From contig NZ_BAABKV010000001.1 in the NCBI RefSeq assembly GCF_039544005.1, positions 1,054,001 to 1,118,000 on the forward strand: a stretch of 64,000 nt of DNA, read 5' to 3'. Of this stretch, positions 54,940 through 63,608 are shown piece by piece. The notes beneath the pieces are model-generated. The model saw nothing but the letters and a program-made list of their open reading frames with translations, was not told the origin of the DNA and did not search any database. Source of the DNA: Kitasatospora paranensis (GTDB lineage Bacteria > Actinomycetota > Actinomycetes > Streptomycetales > Streptomycetaceae). The position numbers and the translations under genes were made by a program. Each line of letters starts with the position of its first letter. The first letter of the stretch is position 1.

Positions 54940-56178
54940 ATGGCCGGACGCTTGACCACCCAGCAGGTCGCCGAGCAGCTCGGCGTCAAGGTGGAGACGG
55001 TGTACGCCTACGCGAGCCGCGGCCAGCTCAGCAGCGAGCGGGCCCCGGGCGGCAAGGGCAGCACCTTCGACGCGGGCGAGGTGGCCGAACTGGCCGCCCG
55101 CGGTCGCCGCACCCCGGTGCGTCCACCGGCCGACGAGCCGGTCACGGTGCGGACCGGCCTGACCCTGATCGAGGACGGCCGGCTCTATTACCGCGGCCGG
55201 GACGCCGTGGAACTGGCCGCCCGGCACGGCTTCGAGGCCGCGATCGGATGGTTCTGGGGGATGGGCGCCGACGCCCCGGTGGCGCTGCGCGTCCCGCCCG
55301 CCACCGCCGAGGCGCTGGCCCGGGCCGCCGCCGCACTGCCCGACGGGATCCGGCTGCCCGACCGGCTCCGGATCTCGGCCACCGTCGCCGCCGCGCTCGA
55401 CCCGCTCCGCTTCGACCTGCGTGAGCAGACCGTGCACGCGGCCGGGGCGGCCCTGATCGCCGGAATGGTGGAGGCACTGCCGCGCACCGCGCCTGTCCCC
55501 GGGCCCGACGCCTCGCTGGCGGCACGACTGTGGAGCCGGCTGGCCACCGCCGCCCCCTCGCCGGAGGCACTGGCCTGCCTGGACCGCGCCCTGGTGCTGC
55601 TGCTCGACCACGAGTTGGCGGTCTCCACGGTGGCCGCCCGGGTGGCGGCCTCGGCCCGGGCCCATCCCTACGCGGTGGTCTCCGCCGGGCTCGGCGCCAC
55701 CGACGGCCCGCTGCACGGCGCGGCCAGCCCGCTGGCGCACCGGATGCTCGGCGAGGTCCTGGCCGGCGGCGCCGTACCGGTGGTCTCCGACTACCTGCGC
55801 ACCGGCCGGCCGATCCCGGGCCTCGGCCACCGGCTCTACCCGGAGGGTGACCCCCGGGCGGTGGCCCTGCTCGACGCGGTGGGGCAGCTCGACGGCGGCG
55901 CCGCCGTGGTGGCGGCGGTCGCCGAGGTGGAGGCGGCGGCCGGCCCGGCGGGGCGCCCGGCCCTGCGGGCCAACGTCGACCTGGCCCTGGCCGCCATGGC
56001 CCTGGCCGCCGGGCTGCCGGCGGACGCCGGCGAGGTGGTCTTCGCGGTGGCCCGCACGCCGGGCTGGCTGGCCCACGCGGTGGAGGAGTACCGCGAGGAG
56101 CCGCTGCGGATGCGCGCCCGCGGCAGCTACACCGGGCCGCGCCCGCAGGACCTGCGGGCAGGGTCGCCCGCGTCCTGA
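54940..56178 (+). CDS. citrate synthase-like protein fused to N-terminal helix-turn-helix
   Basis: 412 residues from the ATG at 54940 (GAGGG 6 nt upstream). Residues 1-52 are a MerR/excisionase-like HTH (LTTQQVAEQLGVKVETVYAY, GGKGSTFDAGEVAELA). Residues about 65-400 form a citrate synthase fold with LLLDHELAVST (His224), TDGPLHGAAS (His259), PGLGHRLYPEGDPR (His297) and RANVDLAL (Asp347), so catalytic residues seem kept. It may be an enzyme that also binds DNA, or a regulator sensing acyl-CoA/oxaloacetate. Divergent from the Glu322 synthase. Confidence 0.9.
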   Translation: MAGRLTTQQVAEQLGVKVETVYAYASRGQLSSERAPGGKGSTFDAGEVAELAARGRRTPVRPPADEPVTVRTGLTLIEDGRLYYRGRDAVELAARHGFEAAIGWFWGMGADAPVALRVPPATAEALARAAAALPDGIRLPDRLRISATVAAALDPLRFDLREQTVHAAGAALIAGMVEALPRTAPVPGPDASLAARLWSRLATAAPSPEALACLDRALVLLLDHELAVSTVAARVAASARAHPYAVVSAGLGATDGPLHGAASPLAHRMLGEVLAGGAVPVVSDYLRTGRPIPGLGHRLYPEGDPRAVALLDAVGQLDGGAAVVAAVAEVEAAAGPAGRPALRANVDLALAAMALAAGLPADAGEVVFAVARTPGWLAHAVEEYREEPLRMRARGSYTGPRPQDLRAGSPAS

Positions 56179-56287
56179 CGCAGCCGACGCGCCTGCGTCA
56201 GCGCCCGATGCGCCGTCGCCCCGCCCCGCCCCGGCCAGGCTGGCCGGGCCCCGGGGCGTTCGGGGGTTTCGCCGGGTGGGGTCCGGG

Positions 56288-56304
56288 GCCGGGGATTCCC
56301 CGGC
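56288..56304. terminator. possible terminator between convergent genes
   Basis: GCCGGGG / CCCCGGC with an ATT loop, a 7-bp stem, between genes ending at 56178 and 56370. Confidence 0.35.
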
Positions 56305-56369
56305 TCCGGAGCCCACCGTTTGGCGGTCCCGCCCCTCACGTCGTGTCGTCGTCGGCCGCGGCCGGCGCG

Positions 56370-57913
56370 TCAGACCGCCGGCTTCCGGAGCGGGGCCGGC
56401 GCGGCGGCGAGGAGGGCCGTGATCTCCTCGGCGAGGTGCGGGCCGAGCTCTCCCCAGCCCTCCTTGTAGCCGTAGACGCCGGCCAGGGTGCGGGCCTCGT
56501 AGTCGCCGTTCATGATCTCGATGTCGTCGGCCGTGATGAGTGCCGGGTGGGCGACGCCGACCGCTGCCGAGACCTTCATCAGCTCCTTGCGCAGGGTCCG
56601 CAGGTAGTTGGCGGCCCGCTCGGCCTTCGAGGTCGGGTCGATGCCGCGGGCCAGCCACGGGTTCTGGGTCGCGATGCCGGTGGGGCACTTGTCGGTGTGG
56701 CACTTCTGCGCCTGGATGCAGCCGATCGACAGCATGGCCTCGCGGGCCACGTTGATCATGTCGACACCCAGGGCGAAGGCGACTGCGGCGTTCTCGGGCA
56801 GGCCGAGCTTGCCGGAGCCGATGAAGGTCAGGTCGTCGGTCAGCCCCAGCTCGGCGAAGGTGCCGTAGACCCGGGAGAAGCCCATCCGGAACGGCAGCGA
56901 CACCGAGTCGGCGAACATCCGCGGCGCCGCACCGGTGCCGCCCTCGCCGCCGTCGATCGTCACGAAGTCGACCCCGCGGTCACCACGCGCCATCAGCGTG
57001 GCCAGCTCCTGCCAGAAGCCCGTCTCCCCCACCGCGCTCTTGACCCCGACCGGCACCCCGGTCTCGGCGGCGATCAACTCGACGAAGTCGAGCATCGAGT
57101 CGACGTCGTGGAACGCGGTGTGCCGCGACGGGGACGCACAGTCCTTGCCCGCCTCGATGCCGCGGATCCCGGCGATCTCGGGGGTCACCTTCGCGCCCGG
57201 CAGCATCCCGCCCAGGCCCGGCTTGGCGCCCTGCGAGAGCTTGATCTCGATCGCCTTGACCGGCGCACCGGCGACCACGTCCTTGAGCTTGTCGAGGTTG
57301 AAGGTGCCGTCCTCGTTGCGGCAGCCGAAGTACGCCGTGCCGAGCTGGAGGACGAGGTCACCGCCGTTGCGGTGGTACGGCGAGAGGCCTCCTCGCCGGT
57401 GTTGTGCATCGTGCCTGCCAGCGCCGCTCCTCGGTTGAGCGCCGTGACGGCCGAGCCGGAGAGGGATCCGAAGCTCATCGCCGAGATGTTCACGACGCTC
57501 GCCGGCCGGAACGCCCTGGCCCGCCCGCGCGGCCCGCCGAGCACCTTGGCCGAGGGCAGCGGAGCCTGCGGATCGTGCAGGTCGGGCCGGGCGGCGGCGA
57601 ACGTGCGCTGCTTGACGTAGGCGTGCCCCTGGACGTGCTCGACGTCGACCTCGGTGCCGAACCCGGAGTAGTTGTTCTCCTCCTTCGCCGACGCGTAGAT
57701 CCACGTGCGCTGGTCACGGCTGAACGGACGCTCCTCCTCGTTGGAGGTCACGATGTACTGCCGCAGCTCCGGCCCGATCGTCTCCAACAGGTACCGGGCG
57801 TGACCGAGCACCGGGAAGTTCCGGAGCAGCGCGTGCCGCTTCTGGACGAGGTCGCGGGCAGCCAGAAGCGCCACCGCTGTTGCGGCGGCCGCCCCGATCT
57901 TCCGGGCTTGCAT
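56370..57913 (-). CDS. FMN-binding glutamate-synthase-family protein (frame change near 57387)
   Basis: About 514 residues when bridged. A short N-terminal hydrophobic segment (KIGAAAATAVALLAARDLVQ) may anchor it. The GltS FMN barrel follows: SVVNISAMSFGSLSGSAVTA, LSPYHRNGGDLVLQLGTAYF, AIEIKLSQGAKPGLGGMLPG, FVTIDGGEGGTGAAP and the Fe-S cysteines in IGCIQAQKCHTDKCPTGIAT. It lacks the amidotransferase and linker domains of full GltB. One base is missing near 57387 (GGCGAGGAGGCC). GAGGAGGAA precedes the ATG. Reaction unknown; a stand-alone synthase-like oxidoreductase. Confidence 0.88.
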
Positions 57914-58156
57914 GGACGTTCCTCCTCGATGCATGGCTCCGTCGCCATGCGGTGGAGCCATCATGTCGGGTGGGGTGTCGGACGGCGGGCGCACGGCCGA
58001 GCAGGCAGCAGCGCCCGTCCGGGAAGTCGACGAATGCGAAACGATCGTATGAGGCCGCGCGGACGTGCCTGCGGCCAGGGGTCGTTCCGGGGGATGCCGG
58101 CGGGAGGCGCCGCACGACGGCGGCGCGGCGGCCCGGCAGCGCGGCGTGCGGTTCCG

Positions 58157-60538
58157 CTACTTCCGCATGATCGCCGGTTCCTGTCGGCGCAGCAGGGCCA
58201 GGACGGCGACGCCCAGCGCCGCCGAGAGGGCGATCAGCATCACCATGCAGCGCAGCCAGCGGGAGCGGTCGGGCCGGAACAGCGGGTCGGCTGTGATCCC
58301 GGTCGGGAAGACCTTGTGCAGATCGATGGTCTGGGCCATCGCGGCCAGACCCCAGCGGGACGGGACCAGCCAGGCGAACTGCTCAAGGCCGGGCACCCCG
58401 TGCAGCTTCAGCATGGCGCCGCAGAACACGATCTGCACCACCGCGAGGAGCACCAGCATCGGCATGGTCGCCTCCTCCTTGCGGACGAGTGCGGAGACCA
58501 GCAGGCCGAGCATCATGGAGGCGAACGACAGCAACGCGACGGCGATGACCAGTTCGGCCAGCGGCGGCAGCACCACCCCGCTCTCCACCCGCCGTCCGGA
58601 CGGGAGGCTCGCGCTGAGGTCGACGCCCGCCAGACCGACCACGGTCAGCAGGGCCGACTGCACCACCGTGACCGTGCCGAGCACCACCACCTTGGAGACC
58701 AGGTAGGCCGATCTGGACAGGCCGACCACGCGTTCGCGCTGATAGATCGGCCGTTCCTTGACCACCTCGCGGACCGCGTTGGCGGAACCGGTGAGCACGC
58801 CGCCGATGCAGAGCGTGAGCAGGACGTTGATCGCGTTCTCCGAGGAGATCGCCGAGCCGGCCATCGCCCGGCACATCGCGCCGATGACGAACGGCAGGGC
58901 GATCATCACGGTCAGGAAGAGCCGGTCGGCGGCCAGCACCGAGGTGTACCGGCGGACCAGCGTGGACAGTTGGGAGAACCAGCCCTGTGGCTGCTCCGGA
59001 CGGATCCGGGTCCTGGCGGGGCCCCCGCCGCCCGGCGCGGCCGACTGCCAGGGGTGTGCGGCCGACGCGGCTCCGGCGGCCACGTACTGCTGGTACTGCG
59101 GGGACTCCCGGAACCGGCGCTGCCAGGTGGCGTGGTCCTCGCTCTCGAAGGCCTCGAAGGCCTCCGGCCACTCGGTGTAGCCGAAGAACGGCAGCGCCTC
59201 GTCGGGCGGGCCGAAGTAGGCGGTCCGGCCGCCGGGGGCCAGCACCAGCAGCCGGTCGCAGACGTTCAGGCTGAGCACGCTGTGGGTGACCACGACCACC
59301 GTGCGGCCGTCGTCGGCGAGGCCTCGCAGCATCTGCATCACCGAGCGCTCCATCCCCGGGTCCAGACCGGAGGTCGGCTCGTCGAGGAAGAGCAGCGACG
59401 GCTTGGTGAGCAGTTCCAGGGCGACGCTGACGCGTTTGCGCTGGCCGCCGGAGAGACTGGAGATCACCAGGTCGGCCCGGCTGTCCAGGCCGAGTTCGCG
59501 GATCACCTCGGTGACCCGGGCCGCCCGCTCGTGCTTGGCCGTGTCACCGGGGAAGCGTAATTCGGCCGCGTAGGAGAGCGCGCGGCGCACGGTCAGCTGG
59601 GTGTGCAGGATGTCGTCCTGCGGCACCAGGCCGATCCGGCGCCGCAGTTCGGCGTAGTCCCGGTAGAGGTCGCGTCCGTCGTAGAGGACGGTGCCCTCGT
59701 CGGCGGGGCGCAGCCCGGTGAGCGCGTTGAGCAGGGTGGACTTGCCGGCGCCGCTGGGGCCGGCCACCGCGACCAGCGTCTTCTCGGCGAGCGGGAAGCC
59801 GACGCCGTCCAGCAGGACCCGCCGGTCCGGGCCGACCCGGACGAAAAGGCCCTGCACGTCGAGCGAGACCTCGCCGGTGTCGGTGTACTCGACCAGCTCG
59901 TCGCCGGAGAGGCAGAGGGCGGAGTGGCCGATGCCGATGATGTCGGCCGGGCCGACCGGGGCCCGCACCACCGGGCGGCCGTTGACGTAGGTCCCGTTGT
60001 GGCTGGCCAGGTCGAAGATCTCGTGGCTGCCGTCCGGCAGGATGCGGAGCTCGGCGTGGTGCCGGGAGACCTCCAGGTCGTCGAGGACGAGGTCGTTGTC
60101 GCCGGCCCGTCCGATCCGCACCGTCCGGCCGGGCAGCCGCAGCACGGTGGTGGGCCGACGGAACACGCTGGAGCTCTGCGGGGCGAGCAGCGAGGTCCGC
60201 TGGCCGTCGGTCGGCACGGGCAGGTCGGCGAAGGTCGCGGACGGACCGTCGGCCGCGCTGCCGAACCGCAGCCGCATGCCGGGGCCGATGTCCTCGTGCT
60301 GGATCCGGCGTCCGTCGGCGAAGGTGCCGTTGGTGCTGCCGACGTCGTCCAGCAGCCAGTGGCCGTCGGCGGCGCGCAGCACGGCGTGGTGCCAGGAGAC
60401 CCGGGGGTCGTCGAGGACGATCTCACCGGTGGGGTCGCGGCCCACGTGGTAGGCCCGGCACGGATCGATCAGCTGCGAGTCCGTGTCGGTGACGAGAACC
60501 AGTGGCGGCGCGGTGGGCGCGCCCGGGCGCTCTCCCAT
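58157..60538 (-). CDS. FHA-FHA-ABC transporter (ATPase plus permease), Rv1747-like
   Basis: 793 residues, intact. Two FHA domains: VGRDP...VSWHHAVL...STNGT (about 30-75) and IGRAGDNDLVLDDLEVSRHH...SHNGTYV (about 140-186). ABC ATPase with Walker A AGPSGAGKST (259-268), signature SLSGGQRKR (361-369) and Walker B LLFLDEP (382-388). The C-terminal ABC-2 type permease has about six helices from about residue 540. The FHA domains bind phosphothreonine, so activity is likely tuned by a Ser/Thr kinase, as for mycobacterial Rv1747. Substrate unknown, perhaps an envelope lipid or glycan. Confidence 0.94.
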   Translation of the reverse strand: MGERPGAPTAPPLVLVTDTDSQLIDPCRAYHVGRDPTGEIVLDDPRVSWHHAVLRAADGHWLLDDVGSTNGTFADGRRIQHEDIGPGMRLRFGSAADGPSATFADLPVPTDGQRTSLLAPQSSSVFRRPTTVLRLPGRTVRIGRAGDNDLVLDDLEVSRHHAELRILPDGSHEIFDLASHNGTYVNGRPVVRAPVGPADIIGIGHSALCLSGDELVEYTDTGEVSLDVQGLFVRVGPDRRVLLDGVGFPLAEKTLVAVAGPSGAGKSTLLNALTGLRPADEGTVLYDGRDLYRDYAELRRRIGLVPQDDILHTQLTVRRALSYAAELRFPGDTAKHERAARVTEVIRELGLDSRADLVISSLSGGQRKRVSVALELLTKPSLLFLDEPTSGLDPGMERSVMQMLRGLADDGRTVVVVTHSVLSLNVCDRLLVLAPGGRTAYFGPPDEALPFFGYTEWPEAFEAFESEDHATWQRRFRESPQYQQYVAAGAASAAHPWQSAAPGGGGPARTRIRPEQPQGWFSQLSTLVRRYTSVLAADRLFLTVMIALPFVIGAMCRAMAGSAISSENAINVLLTLCIGGVLTGSANAVREVVKERPIYQRERVVGLSRSAYLVSKVVVLGTVTVVQSALLTVVGLAGVDLSASLPSGRRVESGVVLPPLAELVIAVALLSFASMMLGLLVSALVRKEEATMPMLVLLAVVQIVFCGAMLKLHGVPGLEQFAWLVPSRWGLAAMAQTIDLHKVFPTGITADPLFRPDRSRWLRCMVMLIALSAALGVAVLALLRRQEPAIMRK

Positions 60539-60638
60539 AGTTCGGATTCTAAGGCTTCTCCGGTCATTGATCTCGCGGTGGGCACGCGACCGCCTCCGGC
60601 CACGGCCGCCACCTCACCGAGCGCCGTGGGCCGGGTTG

Positions 60639-62030
60639 TCACAACCGTTCGGGGACGGGGTTTCCGACGGCCTCGACGGCACGGCGGACGGGGACCTTGA
60701 CCAGCACGGCGAAGCCGATCACGAAGAACACCAGCAGGGAGATGATCGCGGAGCGGTAGCTGCCGGTGATCTGGTACGCGAGACCGAAGACCAGCGGGCC
60801 CATCCAACTGGTGCCGCGGTCGCTGACCTTGTAGACGCTGAAGTACTCGGCCTCCTTGCCGGCCGGGATGAGATGGGAGAACAGCGAGCGGGAGAGCGCC
60901 TGGCTGCCGCCGAGCACCAGGCCGATCATGCAGGCCAGGGCGAAGAACCAGGCGGGCCGGTGGGCGGGCATGAGGTAGCCGAGGGCGAGGGTGACCACCC
61001 AGCCGACCAGGGAGCCGAGGACGGTCCGCTTGGCGCCGTACCGGCGGGCGATCCGGCCCAGGAGCAGTGCGCCGCCGATCGCCACGATCTGGACGAGCAG
61101 CACCGCTGCGACCAACGAGGTCTGGTCCATGCCGAGTTCCTCGCTGCCGTAGAGCGAGGCTTGGGAGACGACGGTCTGGATGCCGTCGTTGTAGCAGAGG
61201 AAGGCACCCAGAAAGAGCAGGGTCAGCGGGTACTCGCGCATGCCGCGCAGCGTGCGGGCGAGTTCGCGCAGGCTGCCGGCGGCGGGCCGGCCGGGCACCG
61301 CCGCGGCACGGTCCGGGGCCACGCCGGCCCGGGACGGCAGCCGCAGCATCGGGGCGATCGTGAAGAGCGCCCACCACAGGCCGGCCGAGGCCAGGCAGAT
61401 CCGCACCGCGGTGCCCGAGGACAGGCCGAGCGCGTCGTGGCCCTCGAACAGTGCCAGGTTGGCGATCAGCAGCAGTCCGCCGCCCGCGTAACCGTAGGCC
61501 CACCCCTTGGAGGAGACCGCGTCACGCTCGTCGGGGGCGGCCAGGCCCGGAAGGTAGGCGTAGGAGAGTGCGACCGACACCGCGTAGGCGATGTTGGCGA
61601 CCACCAGCAGTGCCCCGCCGAGCAGGTAGCGGTCGCCGCCGAGGAAGAACATCCCCATGGTGGCGAAGGCGCCGACATAGGCGAAGCCGCACATCAGCTC
61701 CTTGTGCCGCCCGGTGCGGTCCGCGACCGTGCCGGTCAGCAGCATCACGGCGACCGACACCAGCACGGAGAAGGAGACCGTGTACGGGAAGAACGATCCC
61801 GCGGGGATCGCGAGGCCGAGCGGGTGCACGTCGCCGGAGGCGTCGGCGGCGTTCCGTGCGACGGAGGTCAGGTACGGCCCGAGGAAGACCGTCAGGACGG
61901 TGGCCGAGAAGGCGGCGTTGGCCCAGTCGTTGACGTACCAGCCGAACTGCATCCGGCGCAGAGCGCGGCCGTCGGCCGCAGTGGCCAGGTCGTCCGGCAC
62001 GTGATCCGGCAGGTGGGCCGCGGTGTTCAT
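60639..62030 (-). CDS. MFS transporter, Atg22/UMF1-like
   Basis: 463 residues, intact, about twelve helices. It starts FGWYVNDWANAAFSATVLTV, a signature of the UMF1/Atg22-like MFS family, and has GTVADRTGRHKELMCGFAYV in the loop 2-3 position and GGSQALSRSLFSHLIPAGKE in the second half. Its ATG overlaps the GDPD stop by 4 nt (ATGA), so it is coupled to that gene. Partner enzyme suggests uptake or release of a glycerophospho-compound or polyol; inferred. Confidence 0.92.
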   Translation of the reverse strand: MNTAAHLPDHVPDDLATAADGRALRRMQFGWYVNDWANAAFSATVLTVFLGPYLTSVARNAADASGDVHPLGLAIPAGSFFPYTVSFSVLVSVAVMLLTGTVADRTGRHKELMCGFAYVGAFATMGMFFLGGDRYLLGGALLVVANIAYAVSVALSYAYLPGLAAPDERDAVSSKGWAYGYAGGGLLLIANLALFEGHDALGLSSGTAVRICLASAGLWWALFTIAPMLRLPSRAGVAPDRAAAVPGRPAAGSLRELARTLRGMREYPLTLLFLGAFLCYNDGIQTVVSQASLYGSEELGMDQTSLVAAVLLVQIVAIGGALLLGRIARRYGAKRTVLGSLVGWVVTLALGYLMPAHRPAWFFALACMIGLVLGGSQALSRSLFSHLIPAGKEAEYFSVYKVSDRGTSWMGPLVFGLAYQITGSYRSAIISLLVFFVIGFAVLVKVPVRRAVEAVGNPVPERL

Positions 62031-62830
62031 GGGGCTCCCATCGCAGTAACGGAGTTGGTGCCGCCGTCGCTCCAGCACCCGCGCTCGGCGAGAACGTCCC
62101 GCAGGACGTCTATGCGATCGGCCATGATGCCATCCACGCCGAGGTCGAGGAGAGCCCTGATCCGTGCGGGATCGTCCACCGTCCAGACGTGCACCTGCAG
62201 ACCGAGGCGGTGGGCGGCGCGGACGAAGGCCCGGTCGACGACCCGCACGCCCCGGTGCCGTTCCGGCACCTGCGCGCACACCCCGGCGAACGCCGCCCTG
62301 CGCCCGCTCAGCACCGGCCCGGCCAACGAGAGCAGCCGCAGTCGGGCCACCTCGCGCGGGCCGAGCGAGGTGGCGAGGCGGGAGCCGGCGCCGGCACGGA
62401 CTGCGGCGAGGCGGCTGTCCGAGAAACCGCCGACGCAGACCCGGTCCCAGGCGTTGGTCCGGCGGATCGCCTCGACGAGCGGCCCGACGGCCGGCGCCGC
62501 CTTGACGTCGACGTTGAAGCGGGCACCGGGGAACGCGTCGAGCAGGTCCTCCAGCAGCGGTACGGGCTCGGTGCCACCGATCCGGGCCCGGCCGACGGTC
62601 TCCCAGGTCAGGTCGGCCACGGCCCCGGTCCGGTCGGTGACCCGGTCGAGGCGGGAGTCGTGGAATGCCACGAGCACACCGTCACGCGTGGCGTGCACGT
62701 CCGTCTCCAGGTAGCGGTACCCCAGGGCGACGGCAGCCGCGAAGGCGGCGAACGAGTTCTCGGGATGGCCGAGGTCACCGCCCCGGTGCGCGAAGGCGAG
62801 CGGCCCGGGTTGGTCGAGGAAGGGGTGCAT
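62027..62830 (-). CDS. glycerophosphodiester phosphodiesterase
   Basis: 267 residues, GDPD TIM barrel. The metal and catalytic residues are in LAFAHRGGDLGHPENSFAAF (His15, Arg16, and the Glu), YLETDVHATRDGVLVAFHD, with FNVDVK and HVWTVDDPARI further on. No signal peptide, so cytosolic. First gene of the two-gene operon with the UMF1-like transporter. It would release glycerol 3-phosphate and an alcohol from glycerophosphodiesters. A symmetric operator surrounds its promoter. Confidence 0.93.
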   Translation of the reverse strand: MHPFLDQPGPLAFAHRGGDLGHPENSFAAFAAAVALGYRYLETDVHATRDGVLVAFHDSRLDRVTDRTGAVADLTWETVGRARIGGTEPVPLLEDLLDAFPGARFNVDVKAAPAVGPLVEAIRRTNAWDRVCVGGFSDSRLAAVRAGAGSRLATSLGPREVARLRLLSLAGPVLSGRRAAFAGVCAQVPERHRGVRVVDRAFVRAAHRLGLQVHVWTVDDPARIRALLDLGVDGIMADRIDVLRDVLAERGCWSDGGTNSVTAMGAP

Positions 62831-62914
62831 GTCGTCCTCCGCGTCGCAGGGCGTGGTACCGGACGGGCCTGCGGGGCCGGTCGGTGCTGCCCACTCCGAC
62901 GGCGTCTCGGACTG

Positions 62915-62957
62915 CGCACGTTACAGCATGACGCATTGTGTCAAGCAGTAACGTGCG
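62915..62957 (-). promoter_or_regulatory. promoter framed by 10-bp inverted repeat
   Basis: CGCACGTTAC (62915-62924) and GTAACGTGCG (62948-62957), 23-nt spacer. On the minus strand a TTGACA -35 lies inside the loop and TAACGT, a fair -10, lies in the downstream arm with 15-nt spacing. A repressor binding both arms would close the promoter. Confidence 0.6.
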
Positions 62958-63048
62958 GAGGCCGAGCCGGGATCGGGAGCGGACCTTGTCGACCGGCGTC
63001 AGGAGGCCGGCGCCGCACCGCGCTTGCTCCTCGGGGAACGGGGGCCGC

Positions 63049-63416
63049 TCACTTCGGGGGTGGGCTGTCCCAGCTGTAGAGGTCTGGCATGTTGTGCCGT
63101 CCGCCGGAGTTCTGGTTCTTGATCTGCGCGTCGGCCGTGTAGGACGTCCCGTCGTCGAAGACCACCGAACAGCGCAGGTGGGCGGTGTCACCGCGCGTCG
63201 TGCCGTGGACGTGCGGGGTGCAGGACACCGAGGTGACCGGTCGGCGGTCCACATCGGTCAGGTGCGACTTCATCGCGTTCTGCAGGTCGACGTAGGCGTC
63301 CGTGTTCGGCCCGCACCCGGCCGCACCCCCGCGACGACGGCCGTCAGCACGAGGAGCCCCGCTCCTCGCCGGAACACGCCCGCACCACACAGCCCACGAA
63401 GTCGGGCCATCCTCAT
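63049..63416 (-). CDS. small lipoprotein (frame change near 63328)
   Basis: About 122 residues when bridged. Signal in the first frame (GAGLLVLTAVVAG), then lipobox AAGC in another frame, followed by the mature part GPNTDAYVDLQNAMKSHLTD, VSCTPHVHGTTRGDTAHLRC and QIKNQNSGGRHNMPDLY. Two mature cysteines in VSCTPHV and LRCSVVF could pair. AGGAG precedes the ATG at 63416. Family not recognised. Confidence 0.65.
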
Positions 63417-63428
63417 CGGCAGGACTCC

Positions 63429-63460
63429 TGATCGGTCGGTCGAATGATCGGTCGGTCGAA
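63429..63460. repeat. two perfect 16-bp tandem repeats
   Basis: TGATCGGTCGGTCGAA is present twice head-to-tail directly upstream of the lipoprotein ribosome site. Could be two operator copies or a recent duplication. Confidence 0.7.
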
Positions 63461-63608
63461 GAGCCCCGAGCGTAGCGGGGACGTCAACCGGCCTTCGCCG
63501 CAGCCGAGGGGCTCGGCCCCTCTCCGCCGTGCGGCATCGTCCTTCCCCCTGCCGACCCTCATGCGCGGCCCGCTCGCGGCCATCCGGGCCGACGGCAATG
63601 ATGGGTGG

